Source: Lacisediminihabitans sp040549525 (GTDB lineage Bacteria > Actinomycetota > Actinomycetes > Actinomycetales > Microbacteriaceae). Taken from it: 64,000 nt of DNA. A program made the translations under genes and the position numbers. The notes under the pieces are model-generated. The model was not told where the DNA came from and did not search any database. It was given only the letters and a program-made list of their open reading frames with translations. Below, piece after piece: positions 1 through 8,200 of the stretch. The number at the start of each line of letters is the position of its first letter. Position 1 is the first letter of the stretch. The stretch covers positions 62,001 to 126,000 of the forward strand of contig NZ_JBEPTM010000004.1 in NCBI RefSeq assembly GCF_040549525.1. Reading direction: 5' to 3'.

Positions 1-250
1 ACCAGAGCGTGTTCCCGGCCGCCTGCCACACATTCGGATCTTGGGTGAACAGGTAGGCGTAGTTGCGCAGGCCGATCCACTGGGGGGCCGAGACCAGGTC
101 GAATCGCGTGAAGGAGTAGTACACGGAGGCGATGAGCGGGTAGACGAAGAAGATCAGCAACCCGAGGATGGCGGGCGCCAGCATCCCGAGCACCGCCCAT
201 CGCCTTGGTCGGCGGCGCATCCTGGGTCGCGCCGCTGGGGTGGTCGTCAC
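1..250 (-). CDS. Sugar ABC transporter permease, N-terminal part (runs off the window)
   Basis: Only the first 83 residues are present; the gene continues past base 1. After a basic N-terminus (RPRMRRRPRRW) comes a first membrane helix (VLGMLAPAILGLLIFFVYPLI) and then the segment SVYYSFTRFDLVSAPQWIGL followed by NYAYL, typical of MalF/UgpA-type permeases of carbohydrate importers. The start is GTG at 250, one base after the stop of the binding-protein gene, so the two are translationally close and co-transcribed. It would form the membrane channel for the sugar delivered by the upstream lipoprotein. The substrate cannot be inferred. Confidence 0.85.
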   Translation of the reverse strand, partial: MTTTPAARPRMRRRPRRWAVLGMLAPAILGLLIFFVYPLIASVYYSFTRFDLVSAPQWIGLRNYAYLFTQDPNVWQAAGNTLW

Positions 251-251
251 G

Positions 252-1598
252 CTACGGTCCGGCGGTCAGGGCGATGGAGGCGTCGATGTCCTTGTCCACC
301 TTCGCGAGGCCCGCGGCGAGGCCAGTGCCCGATCCCGACTGGTACTTGTGCCAGTAGTCCTCGAACGACTGCTGGTAGCCCGCACCCACGGGGCTCGGGG
401 GTGTGGTGCCCGAGTGCTCGTTGGCCGCGATGTCCAGAAAGGTCTTGAACTGGGGGGTGACCTCGAGGTCCGGGGAGGCGAGGGCCGCGGATGTGGTTGG
501 CACATTCTTGAGCCCATTGGAGAGCTTGACGATCGCGCCGGTGTCGGTGGTGAGGTACTTGAGCAGTGCCCAGGCTGCCTCGGGGTTCTTCGCCCCCTTG
601 GAGATTCCGGCGATATTGCCGGTGATGTAGCCGCCACCGTAGAGCTCGGTGTGGTCATCGGCGGTCGGAAGGGGCGCGGTGCCGTACTCCAAGTTCGGAG
701 TCTGGTCGTCGATGAACGCGGTGCGATACTCCCCGTCCAGGTTCATGGCCACCTGGCCGGTCTGAAAGGCGTTGTCTGCGGAGAACTCCTGACCGAGCCC
801 GGAGGTGAAGGCGTTGACCTTGTCGTACCCGATGGCATCGATGAAGCCCTTCTGCCACGTCATCAGCTCGGTCCAGGCGGCATCCCCGCCTATGGCCGAG
901 TTGCCGTTCTTCTTGAGCCAGGTCGCGCCGGCCAGCGGGCCGAGGTGCGAGGCGGCGTTCTCGTAGAAACCCATCATCGGGTTGAACCCGAGGGTCTTGA
1001 TCGACCCGTCGGCGTTGTACGTGGTGAGGGCGATCGCCATCTTCTCGAGTTCGCTGAGGGTCCTCGGCGGTTCCGAGTATCCCGCCGAGGCCAGGAGTTT
1101 CTTGTTGTAGTAGAGCCCGTAGTCGTCGGCGAGCACCGGCATGCTGCAGCGGGTGCCCTTGTACTCCGTGTAACTGCGCACGGTGGTGCTGAACTGCGTG
1201 AGATCGACCTTGTCGCGGGTGATGTATGGTCCGAGATCGCGGAATGCGCCGCTGCTGCAGAAGTTGCCGACGATGTCGGTGGAGTACGAGAGTCCGACGT
1301 CGACCGAGTTGCCAGCGGCGATGGCCTTCTGCAGCTTCTCGTCATCCTGGCCGCTGTGCACGTCGACCTTCACACCCGGGTTCGCTTTCTCGAAATCGTC
1401 AACGACCGACTGCACGACCTTCGCCTCTCGATCCGAGAAGAAGTGCCAGAAACTCACCGTCCCGGTGAGTTTGGCCGGGGCTGTGGCATCGATCGCGGAG
1501 TTCGTGGCAGCGGGAGAGCATCCGGTCGCAACCAGTGCGACGGCGGCCGACATCGCTAAGACGAAGGCAGCGCGACGGGTGGGGGAGTGACGGTTCAT
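252..1598 (-). CDS. Extracellular sugar-binding lipoprotein of an ABC importer
   Basis: 448 residues. The signal peptide ends in a lipobox (VALVATGC), so the mature protein is probably lipid-anchored outside the membrane. The mature part begins with LTGTVSFWHFFSDREAKVV, the usual opening of family 1 solute-binding proteins, and length and body fit that family (clear stretches YNKKLLASAGYSEPP, PEAAWALLKYLT). The ATG at 1598 has an AGAAAGG ribosome site; the open frame runs further upstream but lacks a better start. It lies 31 bases downstream of the ROK regulator and 1 base upstream of the permease, forming a minus-strand operon. Sugar identity is unknown. Confidence 0.93.
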   Translation of the reverse strand: MNRHSPTRRAAFVLAMSAAVALVATGCSPAATNSAIDATAPAKLTGTVSFWHFFSDREAKVVQSVVDDFEKANPGVKVDVHSGQDDEKLQKAIAAGNSVDVGLSYSTDIVGNFCSSGAFRDLGPYITRDKVDLTQFSTTVRSYTEYKGTRCSMPVLADDYGLYYNKKLLASAGYSEPPRTLSELEKMAIALTTYNADGSIKTLGFNPMMGFYENAASHLGPLAGATWLKKNGNSAIGGDAAWTELMTWQKGFIDAIGYDKVNAFTSGLGQEFSADNAFQTGQVAMNLDGEYRTAFIDDQTPNLEYGTAPLPTADDHTELYGGGYITGNIAGISKGAKNPEAAWALLKYLTTDTGAIVKLSNGLKNVPTTSAALASPDLEVTPQFKTFLDIAANEHSGTTPPSPVGAGYQQSFEDYWHKYQSGSGTGLAAGLAKVDKDIDASIALTAGP

Positions 1599-1629
1599 GG
1601 TTCGAGACCTTTCTGGTGGGGCGAGGGGG

Positions 1630-2805
1630 TCAGGACAGGGTGTCGAGTTCGGCGGACAGGCGTTGGCGCACCTGGTGCACGAGAGTGTGGCGGGCACCGC
1701 GCAGCACAGGATCGCCCGACACCGCCGACCCGCGAATCCGTGGTCGCCAGGGCTGGTCACGTTCGATCTCGGACCGCACGAGGGTCGCGAGCTCGTCGCC
1801 ACCGGCGATCCCGATCGGGCCGCCGATCACGACGACCCCCGGATCGAGGATCGCGAGCACCGGCACGACACCGAGCGCGATCCGAGGGGCCATCTCGGCG
1901 AAGACGGCACTGCGGTTCGGGTGGTCGGTGAGGGCAAGGGCGATGCTGCGGGCATCCGTTCCCTCGACGCCGTGGCGTCTCGCGATCCCGACGATCGCCG
2001 GGCCGCCGATGAGGTCCTGAAGGTCGGCGGCGTCGGGATCGATGCCGGCGGCAACGCGAGGCACGGGGAGGTAGCCGATCTCGCCGGCACCCCCGGCGCT
2101 GCCGCGGTGCACCGTGCCGTCGAGGTCGACAGCGAGGCCGAGACCGTCGTCCATCCAGAGCAGGGCGAAGCTGGATGCTCCCGCGCCCGCGCCTTCCGAT
2201 CGCTCGGCGATCGCGGCGAGGTTCACGTCGTTCTCGATGTGAACGGTGCGGCCCAGAAATTCCTCGAGCTGGCGACGAACCCCGGTGCGCGGCCAGCCGG
2301 GGAGCGTATCGATGAACGAGAGCTCATCGGTTCGCGGATTCACCGAGCCCTGCACCCCCACGCAGACCAGGCGCACAGTGGAAGCGCTCGTCGCGCTGGC
2401 GAGACTCGCGGCCTCGATCGCTCCGCGCAGGTCGGCGACGGCCGAGCGGTCATCATCCCCCTGAAGCCGCGTCTCGACGACCGGATGCTCGGTGCCCGTG
2501 GCATCCACCACCGTCGACCGGATCACGGATTCGTTGATGTCGACGGCGACTCCGAGCACCCGGTCCGACCGCACGCCATAGGTGACGGCATTGGGGCCAC
2601 GGCCTCCCGATATCTCGCCGACCACCTGGATCAGTCCGGCGGCCTCGAGGCGGGAGACGATCTGCGAGGCGGTGGGCTTCGACAAGCCGGAGAGCTGCCC
2701 GATCCCGTTGCGGGTGAGCGATCCGTGCTGAAGAAGCAGGGAGAGCGCAGTGCGATCGTTGGTCTCGCGCAGCCAGGCCGGGGTGCCCGGCACTGTTGTC
2801 GACAT
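1630..2805 (-). CDS. ROK-family transcriptional regulator
   Basis: 391 residues. Residues about 10-65 form a winged HTH (LTRNGIGQLSGLSKPTASQI, then a GG-R wing). A ROK sugar-kinase-like domain follows, with the nucleotide-binding-like stretch VLGVAVDINES and the IENDVNLAA segment. The usual ROK zinc cluster CxCGxxGC is absent: the position after GGAGEIGYLPV has no cysteines, so this is probably a pure regulator. ATG 2805 was chosen over the ATG at 2835 because AGGAG lies 5 bases upstream of it. It is the first gene of the operon with the sugar-binding protein and permease, and is therefore likely to control sugar uptake and itself. Confidence 0.9.
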   Translation of the reverse strand: MSTTVPGTPAWLRETNDRTALSLLLQHGSLTRNGIGQLSGLSKPTASQIVSRLEAAGLIQVVGEISGGRGPNAVTYGVRSDRVLGVAVDINESVIRSTVVDATGTEHPVVETRLQGDDDRSAVADLRGAIEAASLASATSASTVRLVCVGVQGSVNPRTDELSFIDTLPGWPRTGVRRQLEEFLGRTVHIENDVNLAAIAERSEGAGAGASSFALLWMDDGLGLAVDLDGTVHRGSAGGAGEIGYLPVPRVAAGIDPDAADLQDLIGGPAIVGIARRHGVEGTDARSIALALTDHPNRSAVFAEMAPRIALGVVPVLAILDPGVVVIGGPIGIAGGDELATLVRSEIERDQPWRPRIRGSAVSGDPVLRGARHTLVHQVRQRLSAELDTLS

Positions 2806-2860
2806 CGGTGCTCCTGGTGTTCGGTGCGAATTCACGGATTCACGAGTGCGCCGAATGTAT

Positions 2861-2877
2861 CAGTAAAGTTTCCTAAC
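2861..2877. promoter_or_regulatory. Candidate ROK operator upstream of the sugar ABC operon
   Basis: On the minus strand the site reads GTTAGGAAACTTTACTG, an imperfect palindrome about AAACTTT, 56 bases upstream of the ROK start codon. A second CAGTAAAG copy follows immediately (2877-2884). GTTAGGAAA-type palindromes are common upstream of ROK-regulated sugar operons in Actinomycetota, so autoregulation by the adjacent ROK protein is the simplest reading. This is inference from position and form. Confidence 0.5.
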
Positions 2878-3012
2878 AGTAAAGAGGGACCCGATCATTT
2901 CGTGGTCAGCAGGGCGAGGGAAGTGCTGCGTCACACCGCCAGAGGTGGGTGCAACTGCGGCTCCGGCCGATTCGAGTCGAGTCGGGAGCTCCGGCACGGA
3001 TACCATCGATGA

Positions 3013-3690
3013 ATGGCTGACGGTGGCGGTGGAGCACGCGTCACCGGCACTCTCACCTCGTGGAATGACGATCGCGGATTCGGTTTTCTCACGACGGATG
3101 TCGGTGACCGGCGCGTATTCGTGCACATCTCGGCATTTCCCCGGTCCGCGGTGCGTCCCGTGCTCGGCGACGCCCTCAGCTTCGAGATCGAGACCGCCGC
3201 TGACGGGCGCTCGGTCGCGCGCCGGGTCACCGGAGAGCGGATTGCGCAGTCCGCGATCCCCGCACCGGAGCCGTCCGCGCCACCCCGGCGCACCCTGATC
3301 CAGCGGATCCTCGCCGGCAGGAGACCAGCATCCTTCGACTATCTGGCGAACGTCGGATTCCTCCTGGTCTACGTCTTTGTGAGTGTTCAGTGGCCCATGC
3401 CACCCTGGGTTCTGGGCGTCTACCTCCTCACCAGCATCCTCTCCTTCATCGTGTACGCGGTCGACAAGAGGGCCGCGACGAGCGGCGGGTGGCGCATCTC
3501 TGAGAGTTCGCTTCTCGCGCTGGGCATCATCGGGGGCTGGCCCGGTGCAATCGCGGGGCAGCAGGTCTTTCGTCACAAGACGCGCAAGCGTGGCTTTCGT
3601 TCGGCGTTCTGGGGCACCGTGGTTCTGAACGTGCTCGCTTTCGTGACCTTCAGCGTGGTGCTCTCGGAGCGGTTGCACGGCACTTTCTAG
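3013..3690 (+). CDS. Cold-shock domain / DUF1294 membrane protein
   Basis: 225 residues in two parts. Residues about 8-75 are a cold-shock OB fold with the RNA-binding motifs (GTLTSWNDDRGFGFL, then RVFVHISAF). Residues about 105-225 are a DUF1294 membrane domain with three or four helices, the YAVDKRAA motif and the HKTRKRGFR loop. This fusion is a known, widespread architecture of unknown function, presumably a membrane-tethered nucleic-acid binder. It is transcribed alone, divergent from the sugar operon. The start ATG overlaps an out-of-frame ATG at 3009. Confidence 0.9.
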   Translation: MADGGGGARVTGTLTSWNDDRGFGFLTTDVGDRRVFVHISAFPRSAVRPVLGDALSFEIETAADGRSVARRVTGERIAQSAIPAPEPSAPPRRTLIQRILAGRRPASFDYLANVGFLLVYVFVSVQWPMPPWVLGVYLLTSILSFIVYAVDKRAATSGGWRISESSLLALGIIGGWPGAIAGQQVFRHKTRKRGFRSAFWGTVVLNVLAFVTFSVVLSERLHGTF

Positions 3691-3775
3691 TACCAATCCC
3701 GCAGGCGGGGCGGGTAATATTCTCTCGACTACAGCGGTCTCACCTCACTTTTTCTTTTCTCAGGACGGTTCACTC

Positions 3776-3958
3776 ATGACGATCAACGAAGAGAAGCAGG
3801 GCACCAGCGTCGGCGACAAGCTCCAGGCTGTCGTCGACCAGGCCGGTGAGCTCTACCAAGCCGGACCGAACACTCTCAATCGCAAGATCAACGAGGTGGA
3901 TGCCGTGCTCGGCGCCGCAGTCGAGGCGATCCAGGAGCTCGACGAGCGAACCTCCTGA
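3776..3958 (+). CDS. Small hypothetical protein (60 aa)
   Basis: 60 residues, acidic and predicted helical (KLQAVVDQAGELYQAG, then an EVDAVLGAAVEAIQELDE helix). There is no signal peptide or membrane segment and I do not recognise the family. A weak GGACGG lies 8 bases before the ATG. It stands alone between two genes and converges on the lipoprotein gene that follows. Amphipathic helix content and normal codon use favour a real gene. Confidence 0.6.
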   Translation: MTINEEKQGTSVGDKLQAVVDQAGELYQAGPNTLNRKINEVDAVLGAAVEAIQELDERTS

Positions 3959-3975
3959 CAGCGATCGATCGCCTC

Positions 3976-4374
3976 TCACCGGGCGGTGCAGTAGCCGTAT
4001 TCGCTGATCGTCGCGTCCCCTGTGCAGCGTTCGTGGGTCCAGGTGCGCGGCCCGAACGAATCCGCCGTGGCGTCCACGAAAAGGTCGATTCCGTCGATCT
4101 GCGGGCCCACCCGGAAATACGAAACGATGGCATCTCCCTCGGTCGTCAGGGACGACACCGAAAGCTCTGCGCCACCCCGACCGGCGGCCTCCTCCATGCA
4201 TGCGATCGCGCCGGGCGGCACCGTCTCGCCCTGCGCGAGCACGATTTCGCCGCACGAGACGAGTGGCGACCGGTCGGTGAACTCTGGCGGTGCGAACGAG
4301 CGGATGCTGCATCCCGCCAGCATCACGACCGCGCCGGCCAGCACGACCGCGGTGCAGGAGTTGGTGGCGGACAT
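3976..4374 (-). CDS. Small lipoprotein of unknown function
   Basis: 132 residues. Signal peptide with lipobox VVMLAGC (Cys22), so a membrane-anchored extracytoplasmic protein. The mature part has four further cysteines (SCGEIVL, IACMEE, ERCTG, YGYCTAR), which could form two disulfides. Acidic middle segment; no recognised domain. Single gene, convergent with the 60-residue gene upstream of its stop. Confidence 0.75.
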   Translation of the reverse strand: MSATNSCTAVVLAGAVVMLAGCSIRSFAPPEFTDRSPLVSCGEIVLAQGETVPPGAIACMEEAAGRGGAELSVSSLTTEGDAIVSYFRVGPQIDGIDLFVDATADSFGPRTWTHERCTGDATISEYGYCTAR

Positions 4375-4557
4375 CGCTGCGACCCTTCCACAATCGCAAC
4401 GCTAGCGGCGCGAATGCCGACACGCGACCCAACGTTTCGGGGTCTTCGGTCGTCGTGGCCCGCCGGGCGAGCCCGCAGCGGCCGACGGTGGACCCCACAC
4501 CGCAATCTCCAGATTCCTGGTGTAGAAGGTGATGAGGACTATCGGATCGGAACCATC

Positions 4558-4962
4558 ATGCCCCTCGTTCGAATCGATCTCGTCGCCGGACGCGATCGGG
4601 ATCAACTGCACGCCATCGGCAATTCCATTCAGGCGACTCTCGTAGACGTGTACGGGCTGCCAGAACGCGACCGCTTCCAGATCGTCACCGAGCATGCGCC
4701 GGGCATGCTTGTGGCTCTGGACGTCGGGCTCGGCATCGAGCGTTCAGAACTTCTCGTGATCATCCAGATCTTCACCCAGGCCGGACGCACGGATGAGGCG
4801 AAGCAGCAATTCTTCGCCGCACTCGCGCGCAACCTGGACGCCGTCGGTGTCGCCGGTTCGGATCTCGTCATCGGTTTCGTGGAGAATTCGCCTGCGGACT
4901 GGTCGTTCGGGTTCGGTCGCGCCCAATATCTGACCGGCGAGGTCGAGCTCCCGGGGAGCTAA
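4558..4962 (+). CDS. Tautomerase-superfamily protein
   Basis: 134 residues starting MPLVRIDLVAGRD, so Pro becomes the N-terminal catalytic base after Met removal, the hallmark of the tautomerase superfamily. Two beta-alpha-beta repeats are visible (residues 1-60 and 62-125). The length and the segments DVYGLPERDRFQIV and SDLVIGFVENSPADWSFG resemble the single-chain tautomerase/malonate-semialdehyde decarboxylase-like group. The open frame extends far upstream but shows no conserved features there, and Pro2 fixes the start. Substrate unknown. Confidence 0.85.
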   Translation: MPLVRIDLVAGRDRDQLHAIGNSIQATLVDVYGLPERDRFQIVTEHAPGMLVALDVGLGIERSELLVIIQIFTQAGRTDEAKQQFFAALARNLDAVGVAGSDLVIGFVENSPADWSFGFGRAQYLTGEVELPGS

Positions 4963-5141
4963 CCGCGGGCCGGATCGGCTTCTGCTGCCGTTCGCCTGCG
5001 ACGGACGGAGGGAGGCGAACGTGACTGTGCGGAAGGGGCGCACCAGCGACCCCTGCGCACACTCGCACCGCCGCCTTCGACGCTGGGGCGGGGAAGCCGT
5101 CGCGTCCGTACCGACGCGGCAGGCGAGGCGTATCCGACTAA

Positions 5142-5157
5142 ATGACACTTGTGTCAT
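5142..5157. promoter_or_regulatory. Perfect palindrome upstream of the multicopper oxidase
   Basis: ATGACACTTGTGTCAT: 7-bp arms around TT, 82 bases before the oxidase start codon, in an otherwise gene-free 277-base gap. Position and symmetry suggest a dimeric repressor or activator site for the copper genes. The identity of the binding protein is not shown by the sequence. Confidence 0.5.
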
Positions 5158-5239
5158 AAATGGCCCGCCTCAGACCTCGGGCGTGCACCCTCATCACTAG
5201 GAGTCAGCACCCCCGCGCTCCGATTGTCAGGGGAATATC

Positions 5240-8200
5240 ATGCAACCATTTGCCGGCACATCCTTTCATCTGGGCTCGAAGCGCCGTTCGCCACGGCGGT
5301 CCGTCATCGCGCTCATCGTGGCGCTGGCTATGGTGATCAGCGGGTTCGGCCCCTGGGCGGGGATGAAGACGCTCTTTCGACCCGATGTGGCTGCGGCCGC
5401 TGTCCCGACGAGCGCCACCGATGTGACGAAGGTGCCCCACTACTTCGGCCCGTACCCCAACTGGGCGAACAGCCCGCAGACCCTGGCGGACGCCATGGTG
5501 AAGATCGGCATCGGCACCCCGACTCCGGTGCTTTACGGCAACCCGCTGACCGAGCGCAAGTACGCGACCGACTACGCGAAGCCGACCGGGGAGTTGGGGC
5601 CGGTGCTGGTGGTGCTCGACCATTCCACACTGCCGGACGGCACCCTCAACGACTTCCAGAGCTGGAACCAGGGCAACGCGGGAGGGAGCCCGACAACCTC
5701 CGCCGGCAACCTCTTTCACGCCCTGGTGCTGCGACCCACCGGTACCGCGGGAGAGTACACCGTCGTCTATGTCAGTGACGAGCTGAAGGTACCGGTGCCG
5801 ACAGTGAGCACCGGGGAGGTCGCAACCTATTCCGTGCCCGGCGTGGCGGTGCGCAAGAACGACGTGATCGGCTTCTACGGCCAGGGAGTCCCGGTGGATA
5901 CCGAGGTCCTCGCCAACGCCGACACTCTGAGTACACCGGCGAGCGGTGACCCGACGCTGGCCACCAACCTCGCTCCGGCCAAGGACAGCACAATCGCGCT
6001 CGGGGTCTCGAACTACCCCGACTTCTCCCACGACCGCACCTATTCCTTCGCGGCCGACGTCACGCCGACGATCACCGACCCCGGCACGGGCGCTGAAGCC
6101 ACGGCTTCGGTCGACCCGAAGACGGGCGCCATCTCCGGGGTCACGGTCACCAGCCCGGGTTCCGGTTATGCGATCCCGCCAACGGTCGAGATCACCACAG
6201 CCGGGGTCATCCCAACCACGGTGGCGAAGGCCGTCGCCAGAATCGCCACCGGTGTGATCACCAGCATCGATGTCAACGAGACCGGGTACGGGTTCACCGC
6301 GCCTGCCGCGACCCTAACGGGCGGCAACCCCACCGCTGGCGCTGAGGCCCACGCGCTGGCGAGCGGGACTGTCGACAATCTCAAGCTCACCGACGGCGGC
6401 AAGGGGTATCAGGCCCAGCCGCTGGTCACGGTGTCCAAGCCCGATCTTGCCGACGGCGTGCAGGCCACCGCCAGCGCGACGATGGATGCCAGCGGTGTGG
6501 TCACCGGTGTGGACATCGCGAACGCCGGTAGCGGGTATACGTCTGCTCCGACCGTCACCATCACCGATGCCAGCAAGACTGCTCCCGAGCGTGAAGCCAA
6601 AGTCGAGGCCACTATCGGTGTCACCCGCATCGATGTCACCGACGGGGGAGCCGGCTACGATTCGGCACCGACCGTGACGATCGCCGACACGGTGGGCACG
6701 GCAGACAAGGGTGCCAGCGCCACCGCCAAGGTGGCGGTCAAGGGCTCGGTCACCGACATTGTGGTCACCACTCCCGGGGCGGGCTATCTCACCCCTGGGA
6801 TCAAGAAGTTCGTCGACACCCTGCCGGGAGAGGGGGAGGCCAACGCGAACGATCTGGGCCAGTACATCCCGATCGCGGTTCCCGACACCACCACCTACCC
6901 CGGCACTGACTACTACGAGATCGCGGTCGTGCAGTATCGGATGAAGTTCCACCGTGACCTGCCTGCCACTCTGTTGCGCGGCTATGTGCAGCTCTCCACC
7001 AGTGTCGTACCGGGCAAGAGAGTCCCCCTCGGCAACGCGAACCTGGACCCGGCAGTGCCCGACAGCCCGATCAGTTTCACCGGGGTGGACAAGCCGCACT
7101 ACCTCGGACCGACGATCATCGCCACGAAGAACAAGCCTGTCAGGGTCCTGTTCCGCAACCTTCTGCCCACCGGTGTGGCGGGTGACCTGTTCCTCCCCGT
7201 CGACACCTCGGTGATGGGTGCGGGTGCAGGTCCCGACATGATGATGCTCGACCCCACCACCAAGATCCCCGTGGACATGGCGAAGGACGAGAAGAGCGTG
7301 CTCGACGGCGTGCGCAACCCGATGTGCGGGCAGACACCGAAGCCGACCACCTGCTATTCGGAGAACCGCGCCACCCTTCACCTCCACGGCGGCATCACCC
7401 CGTGGATCAGCGACGGCACACCGCACCAGTGGGTCACCCCGACCGGGGAGAATACTGCGTACCCGAAGGGTGTCAGCGTAAGCAACGTGCCGGATATGCC
7501 CGATCCCGGCCCCGGTGCTGAGACCTTCTTCTACACCAACCAGCAGAGCGCGCGGATGATGTTCTACCACGACCACTCGTGGGGAATCACCCGGCTCAAC
7601 GTCTACGCCGGTGAAGAAGCCGGATACATGATCACCGACGACACCGAGCAGAAACTGATGGCTCCCGGTGGCGCTCTCGAGGGACTCGGCATGGGCACCT
7701 CGCTCACCATCCAAGACAAGACCTTCGTGCCGAACACGAAGCGGATGGCACAGCTCGACCCGACCTGGGATGCGAAGAAGTGGGGCGGTGAGGGCAACCT
7801 GTGGCAGCCACACGTCTACATGCCCGCCCAGAACCCCGGTGACCCCAGCGGGATGAGTTCGTTCGGTCGCTGGTTCTACGGTCCGTGGTTCTGGCCGCCG
7901 GCTAAAGACGCCAAGTACCCGCCCATGGCGAACCCCTACTACGACCCCACCTGCGACCCGAATGTGGCTGACTTCTGCGAGCCCGCCCTGATCCCGTCGA
8001 CACCCAACAACTCGGTGGGCATGGAAGCCTTCCACGACACGCCAGTCGTGAACGGCACCGCCTACCCGACGACGACGATGGATCCGAAGTCTTACCGGTT
8101 CCGGATCCTCAACGGCTCCGACGACAGGTTCTGGAACCTGTCGTGGTATGTCGCCGATCCCGCCACCGGCACGGAGGTGGCGCTGAAAGCGAGCGAGGTC

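Noticed and set aside
168..1559. 463-codon plus-strand frame over the sugar-binding gene
   Set aside because: Shadow of the minus-strand lipoprotein, with no ribosome site or recognisable protein.
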